Origin: Candidatus Competibacteraceae bacterium
Lineage (GTDB): Bacteria > Pseudomonadota > Gammaproteobacteria > Competibacterales > Competibacteraceae
Assembly (NCBI GenBank): GCA_003989075.1
Contig: RXIX01000005.1
Location: 1 to 64,000 of the forward strand
Reading direction: 5' to 3'
Length of the DNA: 64,000 nucleotides
Shown here piece after piece: positions 38,999-47,993 of the stretch. The number at the start of each line of letters is the position of its first letter. Positions within the stretch are counted from its first letter, which is position 1. Under the pieces are notes generated by a model. The model did not search any database and was not told the origin of the DNA. It worked only from the letters and a program-made list of their open reading frames with translations. A program made the translations under genes and the position numbers.

Positions 38999-39028
38999 GG
39001 ACTGTGGTTTCACGTGAAACCACAGTCC
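38999..39028. promoter_or_regulatory. parS-like site in a perfect 30-bp palindrome
   Basis: The core GGTTTCACGTGAAACC (39006-39021) is a perfect palindrome matching parS at 14 of 16 positions; symmetry extends outward as GGACTGT…ACAGTCC to 30 bp. It sits in the 91-bp gmhB–glyS gap. The extra arms are not part of parS and could also fold as a transcript hairpin, but no T run follows. Confidence 0.85.
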
Positions 39029-39065
39029 GGATGGGCTGCGGATATGCATTGCTGCGGTCGCGCCT

Positions 39066-41141
39066 TCAGTCCTGCAGGCGCGAGAAGTCCGCCACCCGCA
39101 GGAACAGGCTGCTCAACTCGTTGAGCAGGGCGATGCGGTTATCGCGCAGCGCCGCATCCTCAGTCAGCACCAGTACCTGATCGAAAAAGGCATCGACCGG
39201 CTCGCGCAGGGCGGCCAGTCGACCCAGTGCCTCATCGTACAGGCCGCGTTCCATCAGCGGCAGCACTTCCGAAGACAGTTCCACCAGTCGGCCGGCCAGA
39301 GCCTGTTCAGCTTCTTCGACCAGCAGGTCGGGGCGCACCTCGAAGGGCAGCACCGCATCCACCTTCTTGAGCAGGTTGCGGATGCGCTTGTTGGCCGCGG
39401 CCAGGCTGGCGGCTTCCGGACGGGCGCGGAAAATCTGCACAGCATCGATGCGCCGGTCGAAGTCCAGCGGTCGCACCGGCCGGCAGCCCAGTACGGCCTC
39501 GAAGGTATCGGGACGCACATCGCGATCCAGATAGTAGCCGCGCAGCCGTTCCATGATGAAATCGAACACGGTTGCGACCGCCTGCCCGGTGCGCAGGGTC
39601 GGCTCGAAGGCTGCCGCTGCCTGTTCCAGCAGTTTTTCCAGATCCAGATCCAGTTGCCCCTCGATCAGAATGCGCAGCACGCCAAGCGCAGCGCGGCGCA
39701 GGGCGAAGGGATCCTTGGCACCCGATGGCGCCTGACCGATGGCGAAGATGCCCACCAGGGTATCGATCCGATCAGCCAGGGCCAGGGTGCGGCCGGTGGC
39801 GCTGGCCGGCAGCCGGTCACCGGCGAAACGCGGCAGGTACTGTTCTTCCAGGGCCTGGGCGACTTCGGCGGTTTCATGATCGTGCAGGGCGTAGTAGCGG
39901 CCCATGATGCCCTGCAGTTCCGGGAATTCCTGCACCATCTGGCTCATCAGGTCGCACTTGGCCAGCCGCGCCGCACGCTCGGCCCAGTCCGGATTGCCAC
40001 TGCTGTGTGTGGCGATGAAGCGCGCCAGGGTCGCAACCCGCTCGCTCTTGGCCGCCAGGGTCCCGAGGCGCTGCTGGAACACTACATGGTTCAGTGTCTC
40101 CATGCGTGCGGCCAGGGGCTGCTTGCGATCCTGGTTCCAGAAAAACTCGGCGTCGCTGAAGCGTGGTCGAATCACCCGCTCATTGCCGGCACGCACCTGA
40201 GTCGGGTCGCGGCTTTCCAGGTTGGTGATGGTGATGAAGTGCGCCAGCAGCCGGCCCTGGGCATCGACCACCGGGAAATAGCGCTGGTTGTCCTGCATGG
40301 TGCTGATCAGCGCTTCAGCAGGCACGTTGAGAAAGCGGGTTTCGAAGGTGCCAGCCAGCGCTACCGGCCATTCCACCAGCGCCGTGACTTCGTCAAGCAG
40401 CGCCGGCTTGATCACGGCCATGCCGCCAAGCTCGTTGGCGACCGCCTCAGCATGAGCGCGGATGGCGTCGCGGCGCTCGGCGAAATCGGCAATGACCCGG
40501 CCTTCGCGGGCCAGTTGCTGGGCATAGCCAGCCGGTGAGCTGATGCGAATCGGCTCTGGATGGTGGAAGCGATGACCACGGCTGTCGCGACCGCTGCGCG
40601 CGCCGAGCAGGGTCGCCGGGATCACCTCGTCACCGAACAGGAGCACGACCCAGTGCACCGGTCGCACGAACTCATCATCACGATTACCCCAGCGCATACG
40701 CTTGGGAATCGGCAGGCCAGCCAGCGCGGCCTCGACGATGGGTGGAATCAACCCGGCGGTGGCTGCGCCCGGTTCGACGCTGATATGCACCAGCCAGGCG
40801 CCTTTGTCGGTTTCCTGGCGCTGCAAATCGGCCACGCTGACCCCGCAGGAGCGGGCGAAACCTTCGGCGGCCTTACTCGGCTGACCGTCCGCGCCAAAGG
40901 CTGCGCTGAGCGCCGGTCCGCGCCGCTCGATGCGCCGGTCGGGCTGGCGCAGGGGCAGGCCGCGCACCAGCACTGCCAGACGGCGTGGCGTAGCGAAGCG
41001 GGTCATTTCGCAGCCGTTCAGCCCGGCCTTGGCCAGGCCCTCGCCGATGCCCTGCTCGAAGGCCAGCGACAGGTCGAACAGCGCCTTGGGCGGCAGTTCC
41101 TCGGTGCCGATTTCGATCAGCAGATCACGGATCTCAGTCAT
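39066..41141 (-). CDS. glyS: glycyl-tRNA synthetase beta subunit
   Basis: 691 residues. [21 protein letters not shown] is the signature start, followed by FRHPEPI-like [11 protein letters not shown], and the HD-like and anticodon-binding C-terminal parts ([17 protein letters not shown] as [16 protein letters not shown]). It forms the alpha2-beta2 GlyRS with GlyQ. The ATG at 41141 overlaps the glyQ stop by 8 bp; the longer frame upstream is a read into glyQ. Confidence 0.96.
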   Translation of the reverse strand: MTEIRDLLIEIGTEELPPKALFDLSLAFEQGIGEGLAKAGLNGCEMTRFATPRRLAVLVRGLPLRQPDRRIERRGPALSAAFGADGQPSKAAEGFARSCGVSVADLQRQETDKGAWLVHISVEPGAATAGLIPPIVEAALAGLPIPKRMRWGNRDDEFVRPVHWVVLLFGDEVIPATLLGARSGRDSRGHRFHHPEPIRISSPAGYAQQLAREGRVIADFAERRDAIRAHAEAVANELGGMAVIKPALLDEVTALVEWPVALAGTFETRFLNVPAEALISTMQDNQRYFPVVDAQGRLLAHFITITNLESRDPTQVRAGNERVIRPRFSDAEFFWNQDRKQPLAARMETLNHVVFQQRLGTLAAKSERVATLARFIATHSSGNPDWAERAARLAKCDLMSQMVQEFPELQGIMGRYYALHDHETAEVAQALEEQYLPRFAGDRLPASATGRTLALADRIDTLVGIFAIGQAPSGAKDPFALRRAALGVLRILIEGQLDLDLEKLLEQAAAAFEPTLRTGQAVATVFDFIMERLRGYYLDRDVRPDTFEAVLGCRPVRPLDFDRRIDAVQIFRARPEAASLAAANKRIRNLLKKVDAVLPFEVRPDLLVEEAEQALAGRLVELSSEVLPLMERGLYDEALGRLAALREPVDAFFDQVLVLTEDAALRDNRIALLNELSSLFLRVADFSRLQD

Positions 41142-42060
41142 GGGCCACCTCCGCGCGAGCCTGCTGTTGACGGGCGCACATCGGGAAGCCGCGTGCGGCG
41201 CGGGCATCGTAGTAGGCCTGGGCGACCGCGCGAGCCAGGGCGCGTACCCGCAGGATGAAGCGCTGCCGCTCAGTGACGGAAATCGCCTTGCGGGCGTCGA
41301 GCAGATTGAAGGTGTGGGAGGCTTTCAGAGTCATTTCGTAGGCAGGCAGGGGCAGGCCCAGTTCGATCAGGCGCTTGCTTTCGGCCTCGCAGGTATCGAA
41401 CCAGACAAACAGGGCGGTGGTGTCGGCGTGTTCAAAGTTGTAGGTGGACATTTCCACTTCGTTCTGGTGGAACACATCGCCGTAGGTGACGCGGCCGAGC
41501 GGGCCATCGGTCCAGACCAGGTCGAAGACGCTTTCCACGCCCTGCAGGTACATGGCGATGCGTTCCAGGCCATAGGTGATTTCACCGGTGACCGGCTTGC
41601 AGTCCAAGCCGCCGACCTGCTGAAAATAGGTGAATTGGGTGATTTCCATGCCGTTTAGCCACACTTCCCAGCCTAGCCCCCAGGCGCCCAGGGTGGGCGA
41701 TTCCCAGTTGTCCTCGACGAAGCGAACGTCGTGAATCAGTGGATCCAGACCCAGTTCGCGTAGCGAGCCAAGATAGAGATCCTGGATATCCAGTGGCGAT
41801 GGCTTGATGACGACCTGATATTGATAGTAGTGCTGCAGACGGTTGGGATTTTCACCGTAGCGGCCATCAGTGGGGCGGCGCGAGGGTTGCACATAGGCTG
41901 CGCTCCACGGCTCGGGACCGATGGCGCGCAGGAAGGTGGCGGGATGAAAAGTGCCTGCTCCCACTTCCATGTCGTAGGGTTGCAGCAGCACGCAGCCCTG
42001 TCGGGCCCAGTAGGTTTGCAGGGCCAGAATCAGGCCCTGGAAGGTCGAGACATCGCGCAC
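41134..42060 (-). CDS. glyQ: glycyl-tRNA synthetase alpha subunit
   Basis: 308 residues. [31 protein letters not shown] style start, [45 protein letters not shown] and [13 protein letters not shown] carry the class II catalytic site. A GTG at 42060 with GGAGG five bases upstream is the best start; the open frame further upstream covers two parS-like sites and lacks homology. Confidence 0.96.
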   Translation of the reverse strand: MRDVSTFQGLILALQTYWARQGCVLLQPYDMEVGAGTFHPATFLRAIGPEPWSAAYVQPSRRPTDGRYGENPNRLQHYYQYQVVIKPSPLDIQDLYLGSLRELGLDPLIHDVRFVEDNWESPTLGAWGLGWEVWLNGMEITQFTYFQQVGGLDCKPVTGEITYGLERIAMYLQGVESVFDLVWTDGPLGRVTYGDVFHQNEVEMSTYNFEHADTTALFVWFDTCEAESKRLIELGLPLPAYEMTLKASHTFNLLDARKAISVTERQRFILRVRALARAVAQAYYDARAARGFPMCARQQQARAEVAHD

Positions 42061-42180
42061 GGGCGCCTCCAAAATCCGAAGGGGACGGCATGGGCCGCCC
42101 CCGGGTTTTCTCATCGTGATTGGCCACCAAGTATAGCCCGGCGCCGGGGCGGGATTCATCCCGGGAAAGGGGCGGTGACA

Positions 42181-42196
42181 GGTTTCACGTGGAACA
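42181..42196. promoter_or_regulatory. parS-like site upstream of glyQ (1)
   Basis: GGTTTCACGTGGAACA matches the parS 16-mer at 14 of 16 positions. It is one of a pair 51 bp apart in the 199-bp gap between glyQ and the coiled-coil gene. Confidence 0.8.
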
Positions 42197-42231
42197 GGGT
42201 TTATCTGCGGGTGTGAAGTGACACGGTGATG

Positions 42232-42247
42232 GGTTTCACGTGGAACA
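42232..42247. promoter_or_regulatory. parS-like site upstream of glyQ (2)
   Basis: A second GGTTTCACGTGGAACA, identical over 16 bp to the copy 51 bp away and followed by the same GGG. Confidence 0.8.
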
Positions 42248-42259
42248 GGGCCAGCCTGC

Positions 42260-43300
42260 TCAGAGCCAGCCCGGTTCGGCGGCTGTGTCCGGCACCGGCA
42301 GATCCTCGGCACAAAAGCGCACCAGCAGGCTGATCCGCTGTTCGCCACAGGCACTCAGTCGGATCAGGTTCAGCGTTGCGCCGGGTTCGGGCGAATCATC
42401 CGCCAGCTTGACGCCGAGCCGGTTCAGGCGCAGCACCAGCAGTTCAAGCTGCAACAGCGTAGCCGACTGGCTCAGAACCTGTCGCACCTGTTCCAGATAG
42501 TCATCCAGCGAACCCAGGCGGCTGCGGGCATCAGCCAGGTCCTGCTCGACCTGGCTCAGGCGCTGTGTCAGGCTGGCCAGGCGGCGTTCATCGGCATCGG
42601 CGCTGGTCAGCAGTGGCAGACCGCGCGCCTGACCCCGCAGAGCGTTCATCTGGGCCTGCAACTGTCGCCGCTGTTCCTCAAGATCACCCCGGCAATCGCG
42701 CAGCTGGTTGATGCGCGTCAGGGCGCAGCCGGCCAGATAGCTCAGCATGCGCTGTTTCAGCTCCTGGCGCAGCGCCCGTTCACTGGTGACGGGAAACAGC
42801 AGTTGATGCGCGGAAAAGCTGACTGTGACACGACGCACATCGCGCACCAGCATCTCGCCCTCCAGACCGGTGCTGAAGCTTTCCTGCTCGCGCATCACCA
42901 TCAACAGCAGGGCAAAGCATTCACGGGCGCCGGTGGCGAAAAATTCCTGGACCTGCGGGTTACTGCCGAGCAGGGCACTCAGTTCATCGGCGGTGGCGAA
43001 AAAGGCATTCACCCGTGGGTCCTGCACCCAGGCGCGCCGGCTCAGGGTAATGGCCGGCGGCAGCCGGCGCAGCAGGCGTTCGCCATAGGCCAGGCTGGCC
43101 TCAACGGCATCGGCGAGCCGGGCGGCATAATCACCAATCAGGCGGATGCGCGGCTCACTGGCATCGACCACCCGCTCGATCTCATCATGCAGCAGGGCCA
43201 GCCGCTCCTGGCGCATGCGATGCTCGTTCAGTTGCTGCTGGGCGAACTGGGCAATACTGTCAAACACATTATGAAAAAAACCGGAACCGTTACTCATCAT
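42260..43300 (-). CDS. coiled-coil protein of unknown function
   Basis: 346 residues, no signal peptide or membrane segment and no recognised family. The N-terminal half is helical ([36 protein letters not shown] in the middle); the region about 205-285 is a strong coiled coil ([50 protein letters not shown]). The C terminus ([19 protein letters not shown]) looks beta-rich. Two adjacent ATGs at 43300 and 43297 are possible starts. It lies directly upstream of glyQ on the same strand, next to the paired parS sites, so a chromosome- or envelope-associated structural role is possible but unproven. Confidence 0.7.
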   Translation of the reverse strand: MMSNGSGFFHNVFDSIAQFAQQQLNEHRMRQERLALLHDEIERVVDASEPRIRLIGDYAARLADAVEASLAYGERLLRRLPPAITLSRRAWVQDPRVNAFFATADELSALLGSNPQVQEFFATGARECFALLLMVMREQESFSTGLEGEMLVRDVRRVTVSFSAHQLLFPVTSERALRQELKQRMLSYLAGCALTRINQLRDCRGDLEEQRRQLQAQMNALRGQARGLPLLTSADADERRLASLTQRLSQVEQDLADARSRLGSLDDYLEQVRQVLSQSATLLQLELLVLRLNRLGVKLADDSPEPGATLNLIRLSACGEQRISLLVRFCAEDLPVPDTAAEPGWL

Positions 43301-43473
43301 TGATCATGCTTACAAGTTGCGTCAAAACCAGGCGGTAGCGTGGAGAAAATGCTCCCGGATTGTGCCCGTGCCGGCGTGTCAAGAGGGGCGGGGAATCCCG
43401 GTTCGCGTCAGCATTAGGATACGCCGCTGTCCGGCGACCGGCGTGGGGCGCAGGGCCTTTTTTCGCGGGTTCC

Positions 43474-44073
43474 CTACAGCAGCCGCGCCAGCCGCCGATG
43501 CAGCGGGCTGGAGCGGGGAAAGTGCGCGCGCAGGAAATCCATCTGATCGGCCAGCACCTGCTTGCCCTGCAGGTAGACGTATTCGGCATGGTTGGGCGTG
43601 AAGGGAATGGCCAGCAGTTGCATGCCGGCCTGCTCCGGAGTCTGTCCGCCCTTGCGATGGTTGCAGGGCTTGCAGGCCGTAACCACATTGTTCCAGTGAT
43701 CAGCACCGCCCTGCACCAGTGGCCGCACATGATCGCGCGACAGCTCACGCACCGGGAAGCGGGCGCCGCAATACAGACAGGTGTTGCAATCGCGGCAGAA
43801 CAGCGAGGCGTTCGACAGCGGTGGCACATAGTCATCGCGCGCGCGCAGCCGGGCATAGGCGCCGCCCTGGGTGGCGATGATCGAGTTGACCGTAATCATG
43901 CTGCGCTGGCCGCTGCGGGCATTGATCCCGCCATGAATCGTGTACAGCACGGTCCCGCAGGTATAGGCCACCTGTTCGGCGTGATAGAGGCGCACCGCCT
44001 GCTGATAGTCGATCCATTCCAGCGGCATGCCGGTGACGTCCGTGTGCAGAACCTGCTGTTCCAGTCCGTACAT
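43474..44073 (-). CDS. HNH endonuclease domain protein
   Basis: 199 residues. The HNH core is at about 95-145: zinc cysteines CLYCG and CKPC, catalytic SRDHVRPL, and NNVVTACKPCNHRKGG. This is the widespread stand-alone bacterial HNH family (HNH_5 type) of uncertain role, with a conserved N-terminal region (WIDYQQAVRLYHAEQVAY). The ATG at 44073 has AGGAG five bases upstream; a GTG at 44079 is less likely. No mobile element signs surround it. Confidence 0.85.
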   Translation of the reverse strand: MYGLEQQVLHTDVTGMPLEWIDYQQAVRLYHAEQVAYTCGTVLYTIHGGINARSGQRSMITVNSIIATQGGAYARLRARDDYVPPLSNASLFCRDCNTCLYCGARFPVRELSRDHVRPLVQGGADHWNNVVTACKPCNHRKGGQTPEQAGMQLLAIPFTPNHAEYVYLQGKQVLADQMDFLRAHFPRSSPLHRRLARLL

Positions 44074-44487
44074 GCGCACTCCTGTTGAAGTTGCGGTTAC
44101 CGCCTGAGCGACGCGGCTCTCATGCTGTCCGGGTGGCGTCGCGTAGCTGGGCGACCGGCGCGCTATTCACGCTGGAGGCGCACGGTTGCGGGCTGACGGG
44201 ACGGAGACAAACCTAAAAACCACGCGGCGCCCTGACGCATCATCCAGCGCGCGTTATTTTGTAGAAAGCGGCTGTTATGATGGATTTAGGTTCCGATCGC
44301 GTTTGTGATGTTGAAAGTCTAGGCTACTATTCTAAAAGTATCGCGTGCCGCTGCTCGCTGGTGGTGTGCGTTGCCCACTTTTAAGACCCCCGATACATGC
44401 CCGGCAGGCTTCGTGCAGGCCTTTTTTCGTGCCAGATTCCGGGCGGGCGGAGGCCTGGAATGCAAAACAACCCGTGAGGACAACACT
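44074..44487 (+). other. 414-bp intergenic region before pntAA
   Basis: Contains no gene. It divides the minus-strand HNH gene from the plus-strand pnt operon. A promoter candidate is at 44303-44330. The leader from there to the pntAA ATG is about 150 nt and includes a T run (44422-44427) and a 7-bp inverted repeat CAGGCCT/AGGCCTG (44416-44422 and 44451-44457). I see no riboswitch consensus. Confidence 0.6.
44303..44330 (+). promoter_or_regulatory. candidate sigma-70 promoter of the pnt operon
   Basis: TTGTGA (44303-44308), a 16-bp spacer, and TACTAT (44325-44330). The local sequence is AT-richer than the surroundings. Spacing is one base short of optimum. Confidence 0.5.
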
Positions 44488-45615
44488 ATGCCAGTTCGTA
44501 TGGCCGTCCCGAAGGAACTCGTTTCGGGCGAACGGCGGGTCGCGCTGGACCCGATGATGGCCGAGCGCTTCGCCAAGCTCGGCGTGGACATGCTGATCGA
44601 AAAGGGCGCCGGCGCCAGCGCCTTTTTCGCCGACGATGCGTATGCCAAGGGATGCCGGCTGGTAGAAGATGCCCGGTCGCTGTATGCCGAGGCCGATGTC
44701 GTCTTCAAAGTGCAGCCACCCACGCTCGACGAGGTGGAACTGCTCAGGGACGGTACCGTGCTGCTGGGCATTCTGCAGCCGCATCGCAACCTGGATCTGG
44801 TCCGGCGTCTGCTTGACAAGAAGATCACCAGCTTCGCTATGGAACTGATCCCGCGCATCTCGCGCGCCCAGTCGATGGACGTGCTGTCCTCGCAGGCAGC
44901 AGTCGCCGGTTACAAGGTGGCGCTGCTGGCGGCCAACCTGACCAGCGGCTTTTTTCCGATGCTGACCACCGCTGCGGGCACCATCCGCCCGTCCAAAGTG
45001 GTGATCGTCGGGGCCGGTGTGGCGGGTCTGCAGGCCATTGCCACCTGCCGCCGGCTCGGCGCCATGGTGGAAGCCTATGACGTGCGCCCTGCTGCGCGGC
45101 AGGAAATCGAATCGCTCGGCGCCAAGATGATCGATACCGGGGTCAGCGCCGCCGGTGAAGGCGGTTATGCCCGCGAACTGACGGCGGAAGAAAAGCAGCA
45201 GCAGGCTAATGTGCTGGCCCGGCATATCGCCGCCGCCAATGCGGTAATCACCACTGCAGCGATTCCGGGGCGGGCCGCACCCAAGATCGTAACCACGGCG
45301 ATGGTCGAGGGCATGAAGCGGGGCGCGGTAATCGTCGATCTGGCCGCCGAATCCGGTGGCAACTGCGAGCTGACTCGTCCGGGCGAGACCTACGAGCACA
45401 ACGGCGTGATCATCGCCGGCCCGCTCAACATTCCCAGCAGCTTCCCGGTTCCGGCCAGCGAGATGTACGCCAAGAACCTGTTCAATTTCCTGTCGCCGAT
45501 GATCAAGGACGGCGCCCTGAACCTGGACTGGAACGACGAGGTGATTGCCAAGAGCGCACTCACCCGCGAGGGGCAGGTTATCCACGAACCCACCCGCGCG
45601 CTGCTGGCCCAATAA
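44488..45615 (+). CDS. pntAA: NAD(P) transhydrogenase subunit alpha, part 1 (dI domain)
   Basis: 375 residues. The NAD(H)-binding domain I: MAVPKELVSGERRVALDP, YKVALLAANLTSGFFPM, the dinucleotide motif VVIVGAGVAGLQAI, and the mobile-loop region. It starts the three-gene form (pntAA-pntAB-pntB) as in Rhodospirillum, unlike the fused pntA of E. coli. With PntAB and PntB it couples proton entry to NADPH formation from NADH. GAGGA precedes the ATG at 44488. Confidence 0.95.
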   Translation: MPVRMAVPKELVSGERRVALDPMMAERFAKLGVDMLIEKGAGASAFFADDAYAKGCRLVEDARSLYAEADVVFKVQPPTLDEVELLRDGTVLLGILQPHRNLDLVRRLLDKKITSFAMELIPRISRAQSMDVLSSQAAVAGYKVALLAANLTSGFFPMLTTAAGTIRPSKVVIVGAGVAGLQAIATCRRLGAMVEAYDVRPAARQEIESLGAKMIDTGVSAAGEGGYARELTAEEKQQQANVLARHIAAANAVITTAAIPGRAAPKIVTTAMVEGMKRGAVIVDLAAESGGNCELTRPGETYEHNGVIIAGPLNIPSSFPVPASEMYAKNLFNFLSPMIKDGALNLDWNDEVIAKSALTREGQVIHEPTRALLAQ

Positions 45616-45630
45616 ATCCGGAGAAGCGTT

Positions 45631-45936
45631 ATGGAAGTCATGAAACAGGTCGTCGAGTTCTTCTCCCCCATCTATATCCTGATGCTGGCGGGCTTTCTCG
45701 GTTATGAAATCATCAGCCGGGTGCCGGTGATCCTGCATACGCCGCTGATGTCCGGTACCAACTTCGTCCACGGTATCGTGCTGGTCGGCGCGATGGTCGC
45801 GCTCGGTCAGGCCGTTACCCCGCTGGAACAGGCCATCGGCTTCCTCGGCGTGCTGCTAGGGGCAGGCAACGCGGTTGGCGGGTACGTCGTCACCGAGCGG
45901 ATGCTCGAAATGTTCAAGAGCAGCAAGGAGAAGTAG
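45631..45936 (+). CDS. pntAB: NAD(P) transhydrogenase subunit alpha, part 2
   Basis: 101 residues with three or so membrane helices (IYILMLAGFLGYEIISRVP, GTNFVHGIVLVGAMVALG, AIGFLGVLLGAGNAVGGYVV). Contributes to the dII proton channel. 15 bp after pntAA and 3 bp before pntB. Confidence 0.94.
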   Translation: MEVMKQVVEFFSPIYILMLAGFLGYEIISRVPVILHTPLMSGTNFVHGIVLVGAMVALGQAVTPLEQAIGFLGVLLGAGNAVGGYVVTERMLEMFKSSKEK

Positions 45937-45939
45937 GCG

Positions 45940-47361
45940 ATGGGCTACCTGATTGAAACGACGTACTTCCTGACCGCGGTTCTGTTCATCGTCGGTCTCA
46001 AGCGCATGTCGCATCCGACCAGCGCGCGCAGCGGCATCGTCTGGGCTGGATATGGCATGGTGCTGGCGACGGTGGTGAGTTTTGCCCATCCGCAGATTAT
46101 CGCGCACGCCGACAGCCCGAACGGCGTCACCAACTACATGCTGATGCTGATTGCGATCGCCCTGGGCGGCGCGATCGCCTGGTGGGGTGGCAAGAAGGTG
46201 CAGATGACCGCAATGCCGCAGATGATCGCCATCTACAACGGCATGGGCGGCGGTGCGGCAGCGGCGATCGCGGCGGTGGAATTGCTCAAGGATCACGGCG
46301 CACACCCGTTGCCCATCAGCGTTGCACTCATGGCGGTGGCGGGCGCGATCATCGGCGCGGTGTCGTTCTCCGGCTCGGTGGTGGCGTTCGGCAAGTTGCA
46401 GGAACTGAAATTCTTCAAGGATGACGCCAAATTCCGCTTCCCCGGGCAGCAGAAGGTCAATCTGGCGATCTTCTCGGCCGCCGTGCTGCTGGGCTTGATC
46501 ATCGCCGTGTTTGGTCATCCGCATGGTGGTCTGGTGCTGGTGTTCTTCCTTACGGCGCTGGCGTTTGGCTCGATGATGGCCCTGCCCATCGGCGGCGCTG
46601 ACATGCCGGTGGTGATCTCGCTGTTCAATGCCTTCACCGGTCTGGCCGTAGCCCTGGAAGGCTTCGTGCTCGGCAATTCGGCGATGATCATCGCCGGCAT
46701 CATCGTCGGCTCGTCCGGCACCATGCTGACCTTCATGATGGCCAAGGCGATGAACCGCTCGGTGTCCAACGTGCTGTTCAGCAACTGGGCGGCGCTCGGC
46801 AGCGGCGAGGCGCAGGCGGTCACTGGCAGCCTCAAGCCGATGGATCCCCCCGATGCGGCGATCCAGATGGCCTATGCCGCCAAGGTGATTATTGTGCCCG
46901 GTTATGGCATGGCGGTGGCACAGGCGCAGCACAAGCTGTGGGAAATGTGCAAGCTGCTGATCGAACGCGGCGCGACGGTCAAGTTTGCCATTCACCCGGT
47001 GGCTGGGCGCATGCCCGGACACATGAACGTGCTGCTGGCCGAAGCCGGCGTGCCCTACGACTACATCGCCGATCTGGAAGAGATCAATGAGGAGTTCGCA
47101 ACCGCTGACGTGGCACTGGTGATCGGGGCCAACGACGTGGTCAATCCGGCCGCGCGCAACGACAAGTCCAGCCCGATCTACGGTATGCCGATCCTGAATG
47201 TCGATCACGCCAAGAACGTGCAGGTGATCAAGCGCGGCAAGGGCGCAGGCTTCGCCGGGATCGAGAACGCACTGTTCTTCGCCGACAACACCCGCATGGT
47301 GTATGGCGACGCGCAGAAAGTGGTCGCGGCGCTGATCCAGGGCATCAAGGATCTCGGCTAA
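45940..47361 (+). CDS. pntB: NAD(P) transhydrogenase subunit beta
   Basis: 473 residues. The N-terminal two-thirds are membrane helices of dII (with AMPQMIAIYNGMGGGAAAAIA and AYGLAVAQ-like features), the C-terminal dIII domain binds NADP(H): VIIVPGYGMAVAQAQHKLWE, HPVAGRMPGHMNVLLAEA, VIGANDVVNPAA and MPILNVDHAKNV. Completes the operon and is followed by a strong terminator. Confidence 0.96.
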   Translation: MGYLIETTYFLTAVLFIVGLKRMSHPTSARSGIVWAGYGMVLATVVSFAHPQIIAHADSPNGVTNYMLMLIAIALGGAIAWWGGKKVQMTAMPQMIAIYNGMGGGAAAAIAAVELLKDHGAHPLPISVALMAVAGAIIGAVSFSGSVVAFGKLQELKFFKDDAKFRFPGQQKVNLAIFSAAVLLGLIIAVFGHPHGGLVLVFFLTALAFGSMMALPIGGADMPVVISLFNAFTGLAVALEGFVLGNSAMIIAGIIVGSSGTMLTFMMAKAMNRSVSNVLFSNWAALGSGEAQAVTGSLKPMDPPDAAIQMAYAAKVIIVPGYGMAVAQAQHKLWEMCKLLIERGATVKFAIHPVAGRMPGHMNVLLAEAGVPYDYIADLEEINEEFATADVALVIGANDVVNPAARNDKSSPIYGMPILNVDHAKNVQVIKRGKGAGFAGIENALFFADNTRMVYGDAQKVVAALIQGIKDLG

Positions 47362-47383
47362 GACACCCCGCTGTACGGAATGG

Positions 47384-47410
47384 AAAAGGCGGCTTTCGGG
47401 CCGCCTTTTT
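47384..47410 (+). terminator. terminator of the pnt operon
   Basis: AAAAGGCGGC-TTTCGG-GCCGCCTTTT with a following T run, 23 bp after the pntB stop. A strong intrinsic terminator. Confidence 0.93.
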
Positions 47411-47489
47411 CGTGGCCACGCCTGGCTGAGCCGGTCATCAAGTTGCGCTATCCTCTTTTCCTTCCTGATCTGCCATGGAGAATTCAGCG

Positions 47490-47987
47490 ATGCAACATAT
47501 CCCGCGCCTTTTGCAATCACTCGGGCTCATGGGCGGCTTGCTGGCGGCCCTGCCGTGCGCGCACGCCCAGGAAATTGGCAGCGTCGATACTGCGTTCCAG
47601 TGGGTGGGGCCAAACCACAAGATCGTCATCGAGGCCTTCGACGATCCGAAGATCGACGGCGTGACCTGCTATGTCAGCCGCTCGCGCACCGGTGGCGTTA
47701 AGGGCGGTCTGGGGCTGGCCGAGGATACCTCTGATGCCTCGCTGGCCTGCCGGCAGACGGGGCCGATCAACATTAAGGAGAAGTTCAAGGACGGCGAGGA
47801 GGTATTCACTGAGCGCCGCTCGCTGGTGTTCAAGAAGATGCGGGTGGTGCGTTTTCTTGACCAGCCGCGCAACACCCTGGTGTATCTGGTGTATAGCGAC
47901 AAGCTGATTGAGGGTTCGCCGAAGAACTCGTTATCAGCCGTGGCGATGATGCCCTGGGGCGATAAGCCAGCCAAGATGGCGCCGTGA
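47490..47987 (+). CDS. creA: CreA family periplasmic protein
   Basis: 165 residues. A signal peptide ([19 protein letters not shown]) precedes the CreA domain, with [35 protein letters not shown] and [12 protein letters not shown]. The function of CreA is unknown; the name comes from its neighbourhood in E. coli (creABCD). The ATG at 47490 has GGAG about 9 bases upstream; an in-frame ATG at 47475 would add five residues. Confidence 0.9.
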   Translation: MQHIPRLLQSLGLMGGLLAALPCAHAQEIGSVDTAFQWVGPNHKIVIEAFDDPKIDGVTCYVSRSRTGGVKGGLGLAEDTSDASLACRQTGPINIKEKFKDGEEVFTERRSLVFKKMRVVRFLDQPRNTLVYLVYSDKLIEGSPKNSLSAVAMMPWGDKPAKMAP

Positions 47988-47993
47988 ACGGTT

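Noticed and set aside
43474-44073. HNH protein as part of a mobile intron or prophage
   Set aside because: It is the widespread stand-alone type; no integrase, intron or repeat borders nearby.
44331-44487. Riboswitch in the pnt leader
   Set aside because: Only a 7-bp inverted repeat and a short T run; no conserved aptamer core seen.
45856-47520. 554-codon minus-strand frame, very His/Asp/Arg-rich
   Set aside because: Antisense to pntB, a well-supported membrane protein gene; composition is an artefact of complementing hydrophobic codons.
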